Positions 1-8,265 of a DNA stretch of 12,618 bases are shown one piece after another. The notes beneath the pieces are model-generated. The model saw only the letters and a program-made list of their open reading frames with translations, was not told the origin of the DNA and ran no database searches. The stretch is from an uncultured Eubacteriales bacterium (GTDB taxonomy: Bacteria; Bacillota; Clostridia; Oscillospirales; CAG-272), in the NCBI GenBank assembly GCA_934462885.1, contig CAKSJC010000031.1:1-12618 (forward strand). Reading direction: 5' to 3'. Every line of letters starts with the position of its first letter. Position 1 is the first letter of the stretch. A program made the position numbers and the translations under genes.

Positions 1-278
1 CATTTGCTCTTTACGCATTTGTAATATCACACTTTTTCGACATCTCGTCGTCTCCGAATTATTTTGTAATGGCGGCGGCAGGTGCGGTTGTGTCGGTTAT
101 ATCGCAGATAGGAGATCTCTCAGCTTCTGTTATTAAGAGATATTTCGGAATAAAGGATTACGGCTGGCTTTTCCCGGGGCACGGGGGGGTTATGGATCGC
201 TTCGACAGCGTAATTATGACGGCGCCGGTACTTTATATTTTGACAGAGATTCCGGGACTTGTCGAACACTTTATTTAA
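1..278 (+). CDS. cdsA: Phosphatidate cytidylyltransferase, C-terminal part
   Basis: Integral membrane enzyme that makes CDP-diacylglycerol from phosphatidic acid and CTP, the branch point for bacterial phospholipids. Only the last 92 codons are present: the reading frame is open from base 3 to the TAA stop, and the gene starts outside the window. The CdsA family signature is complete. SVIKR is followed after four residues by KDYG, then FPGHGG, then DRFDS, giving the conserved Lys, Asp, His and Asp residues of the cytoplasmic active site. A short hydrophobic helix (APVLYILTEI) follows near the C-terminus, as in full-length CdsA. It is the first gene of the run cdsA-dxr-rseP-ispG-polC, and 38 nt separate it from dxr. 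In related Firmicutes uppS usually lies just upstream, but that cannot be seen here. Confidence 0.95.
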   Translation, partial: FALYAFVISHFFDISSSPNYFVMAAAGAVVSVISQIGDLSASVIKRYFGIKDYGWLFPGHGGVMDRFDSVIMTAPVLYILTEIPGLVEHFI

Positions 279-316
279 CCGAGCGATATCTATTTTCAAT
301 AAAAATGGTGTAAAAA

Positions 317-1510
317 ATGATTAACTTGTGTCCTAAAAGAGACTTTAGTGCAAAAAAAGCAGTGATACTCGGCTCAACCGGTTCCGTAGGAACTCAGGCG
401 CTTGACATAGTGCGTGAACTTGGGATTGAAGTAACGATGCTCGCAGCCGGAGAGAATACGACGCTTCTCGCAGAGCAGATACGCGAGTTTTCTCCTAAAA
501 CAGTCGCCGTTGGAAGCGAATCGGCAGCAAAAAGGCTCAAAAGCGAATGTGATTTTGCCGGAGAGATAATTTTTGATAAAAATGAAGTTTATTCCGCTAT
601 AAGAGAAACGGACGCAGACGTTATAGTTCACGCCGTATCGGGTCTCTTAGGAATTGGCTATGCTCTTGCCGCTTCTGAATCAGGAAAACGCGTCGCCATG
701 GCAAACAAAGAAGCGATAATATCGGTCGGAGACATAATCTGCGATAAACTTGAAAAGTACCACGGAGAAATGATACCGGTCGACAGCGAACACAGCGCTA
801 TATACAGATGTCTTTCGGGTCACGCCGATACATCGGAAGTCAAGAAAATACTTCTTACGGCATCCGGCGGACCTTTCCTCGGATATACGAAAGAGGAACT
901 TTCAAAAGTTACCGTAGAAAAAGCGCTTGAGCATCCCACATGGAAAATGGGAAGGAAGATTACTGTAGATTCGGCGACACTAATGAATAAGGGCTTTGAA
1001 ATAATCGAAGCGGTGCGCCTTTTCGGAGTTACCGAAAATAAGATAGAAGTACTCATCCACCCGCAGAGTATAATACATTCAATGGTGGAATATAATGATA
1101 ATACCGTCATCGCGCAGATGGGACGTCCCGATATGCGTGACTGCGTGAGATATGCGATGACTGCGCCCAAAATCTCCTCGGTAATCGGAGAAGGTCTTGA
1201 TTTTGCAAAGATCGGCTCTCTTATTTTTTCTTCTCCGGACACAGAAGCATTTCCTCTTCTTGAAGCCGCAAGGACGGCTATTAACATGGGCGGCTGCGCT
1301 CCGACAGCTCTGATAGCCGCGGATGAAGAAGCGGTGGACGCTTTTTTGAAGAAACAGATAGGATTTACAGATATTTCATCACTTGTCATTGAAACTCTTG
1401 AAAATCTTGATGTATCATATGATATGAGTATTGAAGCCGTGGCTGAATCGGACAAAGCGGCAAGAGAAATGTGCCGCGCGGGCATTGCAAAGATTAAACA
1501 TTATATGTAA
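317..1510 (+). CDS. dxr: 1-deoxy-D-xylulose 5-phosphate reductoisomerase
   Basis: Cytosolic NADPH-dependent enzyme (also called IspC) that converts 1-deoxy-D-xylulose 5-phosphate to 2-C-methyl-D-erythritol 4-phosphate, the first committed step of the MEP isoprenoid pathway. The product is 397 aa, normal for the family. The nucleotide-binding loop GSTGSVG is at about residues 19-25. The metal-binding motif VDSEH gives D156 and E158. LLTASGGPF follows, then HPTWKMGRKITVDSAT, and NKGFE supplies the third acidic ligand E228. The ATG at 317 gives an N-terminus about ten residues longer than many homologues. Only a weak ribosome-binding site (GGTG) precedes it, so translation may depend partly on cdsA upstream. 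A GTG at 362 is the only obvious internal alternative, and it would start at the first beta strand. The 3' end is 13 nt before the preferred rseP start. Confidence 0.97.
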   Translation: MINLCPKRDFSAKKAVILGSTGSVGTQALDIVRELGIEVTMLAAGENTTLLAEQIREFSPKTVAVGSESAAKRLKSECDFAGEIIFDKNEVYSAIRETDADVIVHAVSGLLGIGYALAASESGKRVAMANKEAIISVGDIICDKLEKYHGEMIPVDSEHSAIYRCLSGHADTSEVKKILLTASGGPFLGYTKEELSKVTVEKALEHPTWKMGRKITVDSATLMNKGFEIIEAVRLFGVTENKIEVLIHPQSIIHSMVEYNDNTVIAQMGRPDMRDCVRYAMTAPKISSVIGEGLDFAKIGSLIFSSPDTEAFPLLEAARTAINMGGCAPTALIAADEEAVDAFLKKQIGFTDISSLVIETLENLDVSYDMSIEAVAESDKAAREMCRAGIAKIKHYM

Positions 1511-1523
1511 AGGTCGTGATCTT

Positions 1524-2564
1524 ATTAGCGTTTGGTATATCGTTATTGCGCTTTTGGTTTTCGGAGTTCTGATATTTATACATGAATCGGGGCATTTTTT
1601 CGCCGCGCGTATATTCAAAGTAAGCATACGCGAGTTTGCGATAGGTATGGGACCGAAAATTTTTTCTCATGTATCAAAGAAAAACGGAATAAAATATTCG
1701 CTGAGACTCCTGCCGATAGGGGGATTTGTCAGTATGGTCGGAGAAGACGAAGATTCGGACGATGAAAATGCTTTTAACAAAAAGCCTGTGTGGCAAAGAA
1801 TAATAATTACTTCAGCAGGCGCGTTCATGAATATATTTGTCGGAATCATCGTAATGGCGGTAGTTGTGGCTTCAAGTAAGTCGCTTGGATCAAATGTTAT
1901 AGCGCTTCTTCCGGCAAACGAAAACGGAGTAAATTACTCTTATGAAGCAGGAATGCGCGTAGGAGATGAAATAATAAAAGTCGACGGAGTAAGAGTTCAC
2001 ATTGCAAACGAGACTCTCTATGAAATAATGCGCCGAGGAATAAATCCGATAGATATAACAGTGAGACGCGGCGGAGAGATTGTTACGCTGAAGAATGTTC
2101 AATTTCCGGTAATTACAGAAGAGGGAACAAATTTCGGCATGATAGATTTTAAGGTTTTGTCTGAAGAAAAAAACTTGGGAACTGTGCTGAAACATTCTTT
2201 TTTCAGATCCCTCTCTACAATAAAAATGATATGGGAGTCTCTTTATGATCTGATAACGGGACGGTACGGGCTTGACGCTGTTTCGGGACCTGTCGGCGTT
2301 ACAAAGGCTCTCGGAGAGGCGGCGAAAGAGGGAGGTATGGATTTGTTGTACCTTGCCGTGATTATAAGTATGAATCTCGGTGTGATGAATCTTTTGCCTC
2401 TGCCCGCACTTGACGGCGGAAGACTTTTATTCCAAATAGTAGAAGTTGTGAGAAGACGGCCGGTAAAGCCCGAAATCGAGGGATATATTCACTTTGCCGG
2501 ATTTGTCATTCTGATGATTCTTATGGTTATAATAGCGGTAAAAGACGTAATATCTCTGATATAG
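1524..2564 (+). CDS. rseP: RIP zinc metalloprotease RseP/RasP (site-2 protease)
   Basis: Intramembrane zinc protease that cleaves membrane-spanning substrates such as anti-sigma factors and signal-peptide remnants. With the start used here the protein is 346 aa. The first membrane helix (IVIALLVFGVLIFI) leads directly into the zinc motif HESGH (H20, E21, H24); many homologues have HELGH. A PDZ domain follows (about residues 125-200), then a region matching the C-terminal membrane core with NLLPLPALDGG, whose aspartate D297 is the third zinc ligand. A last hydrophobic helix (FVILMILMVIIAV) ends the protein. The start is uncertain. The frame is open from TTG 1431, but TTG 1431 and TTG 1485 overlap dxr and lack a good ribosome-binding site. 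ATT 1524 sits 10 nt after AAAGG (1509-1513) and gives the family-typical N-terminus. Function is secure; the start is not. Confidence 0.93.
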   Translation: MSVWYIVIALLVFGVLIFIHESGHFFAARIFKVSIREFAIGMGPKIFSHVSKKNGIKYSLRLLPIGGFVSMVGEDEDSDDENAFNKKPVWQRIIITSAGAFMNIFVGIIVMAVVVASSKSLGSNVIALLPANENGVNYSYEAGMRVGDEIIKVDGVRVHIANETLYEIMRRGINPIDITVRRGGEIVTLKNVQFPVITEEGTNFGMIDFKVLSEEKNLGTVLKHSFFRSLSTIKMIWESLYDLITGRYGLDAVSGPVGVTKALGEAAKEGGMDLLYLAVIISMNLGVMNLLPLPALDGGRLLFQIVEVVRRRPVKPEIEGYIHFAGFVILMILMVIIAVKDVISLI

Positions 2565-2597
2565 CGTGATTATTTTGAGCAGAAAGGCGAATGGCAT

Positions 2598-3674
2598 ATG
2601 ACAGCACGAAAAAAAACAAGGATTGTTCGAGTCAGGGATATGGAAATCGGCGGAGGAACTCCGATATCCGTTCAGTCTATGACAAATATACCTGCGCATG
2701 ATTTTGCGGGTGCAGTCAAGCAAATAAAAAAGCTTGAAGCCGCAAAATGCGATATAGTCAGACTTGCCGTTCCCGATACTGAAGCAGCGGATATATTCAC
2801 TTACGCCAGAAAAGAGGGAGTAAAATGTCCGCTTGTAGCAGATATCCATTTTGATTATAAAATAGCTTTGGCAGCGCTGAGAGCGGGCGCAGATAAAATA
2901 AGGATAAACCCCGGAAATATCGGCGAAAAATGGAAAGTAAAAGAAGTTGCGAATGCCTGCTTAGAGGCGGGCGCACCGATAAGAATTGGGGTGAACAGCG
3001 GCTCTCTTCACAAGGAGCTTTTGAAAAAATACGGCGCTCCGACGGCTGAAGCTCTTGCCGAGTCAGCGCTTATCGAAGCTGAATCACTTGAAAGCTGCGG
3101 ATTTTCCGATATTGTCATATCCATAAAGTCGTCTTCAGTCGATATAATGACGGAAGCCGCGAAAATAGTCTCCGAAAGAACAGATTATCCGCTTCACCTC
3201 GGAATAACGGAGGCGGGAGATAATTTTTCGGGACTAGTGAGAAGCTCAATCGGCATAGGTTCTCTTCTTCTTGACGGAATCGGAGACACGATAAGAGTTT
3301 CTCTTACAGCCGATCCCGTGGAGGAAGTTTATGCCGCATTTGAAATACTGAACTCTTTGGGACTAAATAAAAAAGGATGCATAAGCGTGGTTTCATGCCC
3401 GACCTGCGGACGGACAAAAGTAGATCTAATCAAGATCGGCAGAGAATATAAAGAAAAGATAAAAAATATTGATACCAACGGTAAGAATCTGAAAATAGCC
3501 GTTATGGGATGCGCCGTAAACGGACCCGGAGAGGCCAAAGAAGCGGATTTCGGTATAGCCGGAGGAGACGGCTTCGTTTTATTTTTCAGAGATGGGAAAC
3601 CGGTCACGAGAATCCCGGAAGAAAATGCTGTTGATTTTTTAGTAAAAGAGACCGAAAAAGCGATTTCAGAATAA
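2598..3674 (+). CDS. ispG: 4-hydroxy-3-methylbut-2-enyl diphosphate synthase (flavodoxin type)
   Basis: Iron-sulfur enzyme (formerly GcpE) of the MEP pathway. It reductively opens 2-C-methyl-D-erythritol 2,4-cyclodiphosphate to HMBPP, using electrons from flavodoxin or ferredoxin. The product is 358 aa, the short two-domain bacterial form without the plant insertion. A TIM-barrel half (for example SVQSMTN, PLVADIHFDY, KIRINPGNIG, IRIGVNSGSL) precedes the C-terminal cluster domain. Candidate [4Fe-4S] ligands are C267 and C270 in SCPTCGRT, C305 in GCAVNGPGE, and E312. The ATG at 2598 follows AGAAAGGCG with about 10 nt spacing; the ATG at 2591 is out of frame. The gene starts 33 nt after rseP and ends 18 nt before polC, so it is very probably cotranscribed with them. 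With dxr it gives two non-adjacent MEP steps in one operon. Confidence 0.97.
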   Translation: MTARKKTRIVRVRDMEIGGGTPISVQSMTNIPAHDFAGAVKQIKKLEAAKCDIVRLAVPDTEAADIFTYARKEGVKCPLVADIHFDYKIALAALRAGADKIRINPGNIGEKWKVKEVANACLEAGAPIRIGVNSGSLHKELLKKYGAPTAEALAESALIEAESLESCGFSDIVISIKSSSVDIMTEAAKIVSERTDYPLHLGITEAGDNFSGLVRSSIGIGSLLLDGIGDTIRVSLTADPVEEVYAAFEILNSLGLNKKGCISVVSCPTCGRTKVDLIKIGREYKEKIKNIDTNGKNLKIAVMGCAVNGPGEAKEADFGIAGGDGFVLFFRDGKPVTRIPEENAVDFLVKETEKAISE

Positions 3675-3692
3675 AGAAATCGGAGGAAAATC

Positions 3693-6600
3693 ATGTCTGA
3701 GAACAAAAGTCGAACATTGCCTGACATATTTAAGAAGCTTGATGGAAAGCTCAGCGGGACGAGCCTTGAAATATTCAACAGTGCAACAAATGTAACGCTT
3801 AAAATAAGCAGAGAACAGCGAATAGCGGAAATCGGATGCACTCTTGCGAAACTTTATCCCAAAAAAGAGATATATGCTCTTGAAACAAAAATAAAAGAAG
3901 CGTATGAGCTTTCTTTCGTGCGAATTTTAACGCACTACGATAAAGAACTTTTCGCAATTGAATACATGAGCGAGATATTTATCGAAGCTGCCCGCGTCGG
4001 AATCGTGATAAACGGTTTTTTTGATAAATATAAAATAGAAAAAAACGGAGACGTACTGACAATATATATTCCGTTTTTAAACGGAGGAATAGCTCTTCTT
4101 GATCTTGCAAAATCCGCAAGGATAATTGAGAAAATAATCGAGAGTGAGTTTGGATTATCATATAAAGTTGAAATAAAAAAGAGTAAAGACGCAGATGAAG
4201 AGTATGCCGAATATATGGCAAGACAGCTTGAACGTCTGAACAGCGAATCCGCATATATTGCGGCTGAACACGAGCGCCTTGTGACGGAAACGGAAAATAA
4301 AGCAAAGGAAGCTGCTGAAGCAAAAGAAGAAGAAAAGCCGGTATTGCCGAGAGTTGCATCTCTTTTCGACGGCGATCAGAAAGCGCTTCAAATTGATGAA
4401 AAAACCGTAAAAAGCGGGAAAATGACGTTTGATTTAAGCGCTCCTTCTCTTGTATTCGGAGAAGAGTTCGATGCTTTTTCCGTTGTTCCGCTAAGATCAA
4501 TAAACGGAACCGGAAAAAACATTATTATACTTGGTGAAGTTTTTGATATCCAGCAAAAAGAAACGCGCCGCGGCGACAAAGTTATGTTTACGATAGCAAT
4601 TACAGACCGCGACGCGTCCATTTATATCAAAAAGACCGTTCCGATAGAGAACGCGGCAGAGACAGAGTCTATTTTTTCAAAAGGGAAAGCATACGCCGTG
4701 CGGGGACAAATCAAACGCGATACGTTTGATAATGAACTTTATATGCAGTATTCGGATATCATGAAAGTTTCCGTTGTCGAGCGTATGGATAAAGCCGAGA
4801 AGAAGCGCGTCGAGCTTCATCTTCACACATGTATGTCGCAGATGGACGCTACGACTAAGGCGGACGACATAGTAAAAACCGCGCATAAATGGGGACATCC
4901 CGCTATTGCGATAACTGACCACGGAAATCTGCAAAGCTTTCCTGTTGCGATGCTTGCGGCAGAGTCGCTTAACAATGAGATAAAAGTCCTCTACGGAGTT
5001 GAAGCATATTACGTAGACGATACGTCAAGGGCAGCGTATCGCGGTGAGGAAACGACATTCGACGATGAATTTGTAGTTTTCGATATAGAAACAACAGGTC
5101 TTTCTGCTGCTACATGCAAAATTACGGAAATAGGAGCGGTTATAGAGCGAAACGGCGAGATCATCTCTAAATTCAATTCGTTCGTCAATCCGGGAGTTCC
5201 GATTCCTCCGAATATCACGGAACTTACGGGAATAACTGATGAAATGGTTGCAGACGCTCCGCCTATAAAAGAAGTTCTGCGCGATTTTCTTGAGTATATA
5301 GGAGATCGTATGCTTGTGGCGCATAATGCGTCTTTCGACACCGGGTTTATACGACAGGCTGCGGAGGAGTGCGGTTATGAATTCAAAAATCCGTTCCTTG
5401 ATACCGTAGCCGTGTCTAGATATATGAACCCGAATTTAAAGAATCATAAGTTAGATACTCTCGCAAAATATTATAAACTCGGAAATTTCAACCATCATCG
5501 CGCTTCGGACGACGCGGAAATGCTTTCTGCGATTTTTAACTGCATGACCGCCCGTCTTAAAGAAGAAGGAATAGACACTGTCTCAAGAATGAATTTTGCA
5601 ATGGCAGAAAAAGCCGATCCGCTGAAGTTAAAGACATATCACCAAATAATACTCGTTAAAAATAAGGTAGGACTAAAGAACCTTTATAAGCTTGTGTCCG
5701 ATTCTTATCTGAAGTATTACTACCGCCATCCCAGAATACCCAAAACACGCCTTGAGGAGCTCAGAGAAGGGTTAATCCTTGGATCCGCCTGTGAAGCCGG
5801 CGAGCTTTTTACGGCTATGATGGAGGGAAAACCGGAGGACGAGCTTATTGAAATCGCAAAGTTTTACGACTATCTCGAAATTCAGCCGATCTGCAATAAC
5901 TCATTCATGATATCGGAGGGAAAAGTTAAGGACGAAGAGGACTTAAGAAACTTCAACCGACGTATTCTCGATATTGGACGTAAAGCAAACCGTCCGGTCT
6001 GCGCTACATGCGACGCGCACTATAAAAATCCAGAAGACGAGATATACAGAAGAATAATTCTTACAGGTTTAGGTTTCAAGGACGCTGATCGTGAAACAAA
6101 GCTTTACTTCCGTACTACGGAAGAAATGTTAGAGGAGTTTTCATATCTTGGAGAAGACGTCGCGCGCGAGGTCGTCATAGAAAACCCGAATAAGATAGCG
6201 GAAATGATAGAGAACGTTCGTCCTATTCCGCTTGGTAACTATCCGCCGCACATTGACGGCGCGGAGGAAGAGCTGACGGAAAAATGTCATTCTCTGGCCA
6301 AAGAGTTGTATGGGGATCCTCTTCCGAAAGTTGTTTCCGAACGTCTTGAAAGAGAGCTTGACTCAATAATCAAAAACGGCTTTTCGATCATGTACATAAT
6401 TGCGCGTAAGCTTGTGGAGAACAGTGAATCAAAAGGATATCAGGTAGGTTCAAGAGGTTCTGTCGGTTCGTCGTTTGCGGCGACCATGGCAGGAATAACG
6501 AAAGTAAATCCGCTTCCGCCGCATTACAGATGCCCAAAGTGCCGATATACTGAATTTTTTACAAAAGGTGAAGTCGGATCGGGTTTTGACCTTCCGCCGA

Positions 6601-8126
6601 AGAACTGCCCGGTTTGCGGAACAAAATGCGTTCAGGACGGACACGACATCCCGTTTGAAACCTTTCTCGGTTTTAAGGGAGATAAAACTCCCGATATAGA
6701 TCTGAACTTCTCAGGGGATGTTCAAGGAGACGCGCATAAATTCACGGAAGTCCTGTTTGGTGCGGGAAAAGCGTTTAAAGCGGGAACGATTGGCACACTT
6801 GCGGATAAAACGGCTTATGGATTTGCGGCAAAATTCCTTGAGGGAAAGGGAATATCGGTAAACCGTGCCGAAATGGACAGGCTTATTTCGGGCTGTCTTG
6901 GTACGAAAAGAACGACCGGTCAGCACCCCGGAGGCATCATCGTTGTCCCGAGAGAGTATGAGATATATGATTTCTCCCCCGTACAGCATCCCGCCGATGA
7001 TCCCAATTCGGATATCGTCACAACGCACTTTGAGTTTAAATATCTCCACGATACCATACTAAAACTCGATATACTCGGACACGATATTCCCACTAAGTAT
7101 AAAAGACTTGAAGAATATACGAATACAAGCGTACTTGACGTTCCGATGAGCGATCCTGCGGTATATAAGAGCTTTACGTCTAGCGAGCCTATCGGAGTAA
7201 CGCCGGAGCAGATTGATTCAAAGACCGCGACTCTCGGACTTCCGGAAATGGGAACACGGTTTATCCGCGGAGTATTAATGGAAGCTCAGCCGAAGAACTT
7301 TGCCGATCTTTTGCAAATATCCGGACTTACGCACGGAACAGGCTGTTGGCTCGGAAATGCGGAAGAGTTGATCAATAATAAAATATGTACCGTATCGGAT
7401 GTTATCGGATGCCGAGATGATATCATGATGACGCTGATACATAAATACGGGATTGAAAAAAGCCTTTCTTTCAAGATTATGGAGTTCGTCAGAAAAAACA
7501 AAAAAGGCGGTATAATCCCGGCTGAAATGCAGGATACGATGCGCGAGCACGGCGTTCCGCAGTGGTATATAGATTCTCTTCAAAAAATACGTTATATGTT
7601 TCCGAAAGCTCACGCCGCGGCGTACGTTATCGACGCTATAAGGCTGATGTGGTATAAGATTTACTATCCCGTTGAGTTTTACGCGGCGTATTTCACGGCT
7701 GCTCCCGACGGATTCGACGGAGAGGTAGTAATGGGAGGACGTGATCATGTAAAGAGCGTTCTTAACGACCTTAACAAGCGCCGAATGGAGATATCTCAGA
7801 AAGAGGCGGATCTTGCGGACGCGCTTATGCTCGTCAACGAATACTACCAGCGCGGCTACGAGTTTCTTCCGGTTGACATCTATAAATCTCACTCATCAAA
7901 GTATCTTCCGGAACATGGGAAAATAAGACTCCCGTTTTCCTCACTTCCCGGAGTCGGAGGAACCGCGGCGGAAAATCTTATGAACGCCATGCACGGCGGA
8001 GACGTGTTCTCAATTGACGAACTCAGGGCTAAAGCGAAAGTTTCCAAAACCGTAATGGAGATACTTGAGAAAAACGGTGCGCTGCGCGGTATATCGAAAA
8101 CGAATCAGATTTCGATGTTCGGATGA
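3693..8126 (+). CDS. polC: DNA polymerase III PolC-type, alpha subunit with built-in 3'-5' exonuclease
   Basis: Main replicative DNA polymerase of low-GC Gram-positive bacteria. At 1477 aa it is slightly longer than the roughly 1440 aa of Bacillus PolC. Order of parts: N-terminal domain and charged linker (to about 265); OB fold (about 275-360); PHP domain starting with HLHT (H376, H378); inserted DEDDh exonuclease with FDIETTG (D464, E466), HNASFD (D549) and HRASDD (H602, D607); second part of PHP; polymerase core. A zinc-finger-like CPKC (947-950) plus CPVC (972-975) precedes PDIDLNFSGD, giving catalytic D1001 and D1003. KLDILGHD supplies the third aspartate, D1126. A helix-hairpin-helix-like LPGVGG lies near residue 1415. 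The C-terminus QISMF (1472-1476) fits a beta-clamp binding motif. The start is well supported: CGGAGG ends 6 nt before the ATG. All catalytic residues are intact. Confidence 0.98.
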   Translation: MSENKSRTLPDIFKKLDGKLSGTSLEIFNSATNVTLKISREQRIAEIGCTLAKLYPKKEIYALETKIKEAYELSFVRILTHYDKELFAIEYMSEIFIEAARVGIVINGFFDKYKIEKNGDVLTIYIPFLNGGIALLDLAKSARIIEKIIESEFGLSYKVEIKKSKDADEEYAEYMARQLERLNSESAYIAAEHERLVTETENKAKEAAEAKEEEKPVLPRVASLFDGDQKALQIDEKTVKSGKMTFDLSAPSLVFGEEFDAFSVVPLRSINGTGKNIIILGEVFDIQQKETRRGDKVMFTIAITDRDASIYIKKTVPIENAAETESIFSKGKAYAVRGQIKRDTFDNELYMQYSDIMKVSVVERMDKAEKKRVELHLHTCMSQMDATTKADDIVKTAHKWGHPAIAITDHGNLQSFPVAMLAAESLNNEIKVLYGVEAYYVDDTSRAAYRGEETTFDDEFVVFDIETTGLSAATCKITEIGAVIERNGEIISKFNSFVNPGVPIPPNITELTGITDEMVADAPPIKEVLRDFLEYIGDRMLVAHNASFDTGFIRQAAEECGYEFKNPFLDTVAVSRYMNPNLKNHKLDTLAKYYKLGNFNHHRASDDAEMLSAIFNCMTARLKEEGIDTVSRMNFAMAEKADPLKLKTYHQIILVKNKVGLKNLYKLVSDSYLKYYYRHPRIPKTRLEELREGLILGSACEAGELFTAMMEGKPEDELIEIAKFYDYLEIQPICNNSFMISEGKVKDEEDLRNFNRRILDIGRKANRPVCATCDAHYKNPEDEIYRRIILTGLGFKDADRETKLYFRTTEEMLEEFSYLGEDVAREVVIENPNKIAEMIENVRPIPLGNYPPHIDGAEEELTEKCHSLAKELYGDPLPKVVSERLERELDSIIKNGFSIMYIIARKLVENSESKGYQVGSRGSVGSSFAATMAGITKVNPLPPHYRCPKCRYTEFFTKGEVGSGFDLPPKNCPVCGTKCVQDGHDIPFETFLGFKGDKTPDIDLNFSGDVQGDAHKFTEVLFGAGKAFKAGTIGTLADKTAYGFAAKFLEGKGISVNRAEMDRLISGCLGTKRTTGQHPGGIIVVPREYEIYDFSPVQHPADDPNSDIVTTHFEFKYLHDTILKLDILGHDIPTKYKRLEEYTNTSVLDVPMSDPAVYKSFTSSEPIGVTPEQIDSKTATLGLPEMGTRFIRGVLMEAQPKNFADLLQISGLTHGTGCWLGNAEELINNKICTVSDVIGCRDDIMMTLIHKYGIEKSLSFKIMEFVRKNKKGGIIPAEMQDTMREHGVPQWYIDSLQKIRYMFPKAHAAAYVIDAIRLMWYKIYYPVEFYAAYFTAAPDGFDGEVVMGGRDHVKSVLNDLNKRRMEISQKEADLADALMLVNEYYQRGYEFLPVDIYKSHSSKYLPEHGKIRLPFSSLPGVGGTAAENLMNAMHGGDVFSIDELRAKAKVSKTVMEILEKNGALRGISKTNQISMFG

Positions 8127-8139
8127 TGCGTGTTTTTCA

Positions 8140-8177
8140 AAAAAGCTTATTTCTGTCTTAGTATGAACGAGCTTTTT
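8140..8177 (+). terminator. Weak stem-loop after polC
   Basis: AAAAAGCT (8140-8147) can pair with AGCTTTTT (8170-8177) around a 22-nt loop. The stem begins 13 nt after the polC stop. It is AT-rich, and its U-run lies inside the 3' arm with no U-tract after it, so it would be a poor intrinsic terminator. It may be chance in an AT-rich gap. The stronger hairpin at 8216-8262 is the better candidate for ending the polC transcript. Confidence 0.25.
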
Positions 8178-8215
8178 AAATAAAAAAACTGCTGGATAAA
8201 ATAAGAATTAAATAA

Positions 8216-8262
8216 AAAACCTCCGCATATGTATTAACAGAGTTAATTTACGCGGAGGTTTT
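8216..8262 (+). promoter_or_regulatory. Hairpin containing the spoIVA ribosome-binding site; possible polC terminator
   Basis: AAAACCTCCGC (8216-8226) pairs perfectly over 11 bp with GCGGAGGTTTT (8252-8262). Inside the loop ATTAAC (8233-8238) pairs with GTTAAT (8242-8247) around AGA, making a nested stem. The 3' arm holds GGAGG (8254-8258), the only Shine-Dalgarno for the spoIVA GTG start at 8266. As RNA the fold looks like an intrinsic terminator for the polC transcript, with a short U-run. In any transcript that reads through, it would also bury the spoIVA ribosome-binding site. The pairing is seen directly; both functions are inferred. Confidence 0.7.
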
Positions 8263-8265
8263 ATC

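Noticed and set aside
820..1485. A 221-codon minus-strand open frame across dxr
   Set aside because: It is fully antisense to dxr, whose family motifs are intact, and it has no recognisable domain. It reflects codon bias of the real gene.
1516..1572. GTG at 1516 as a possible rseP start
   Set aside because: It is in a different reading frame that meets a stop within about 20 codons, and it is only 2 nt from the ribosome-binding site.
7275..7892. A 205-codon minus-strand open frame inside polC
   Set aside because: It lies opposite the conserved PolC polymerase region and shows no family features. Treated as a shadow frame.
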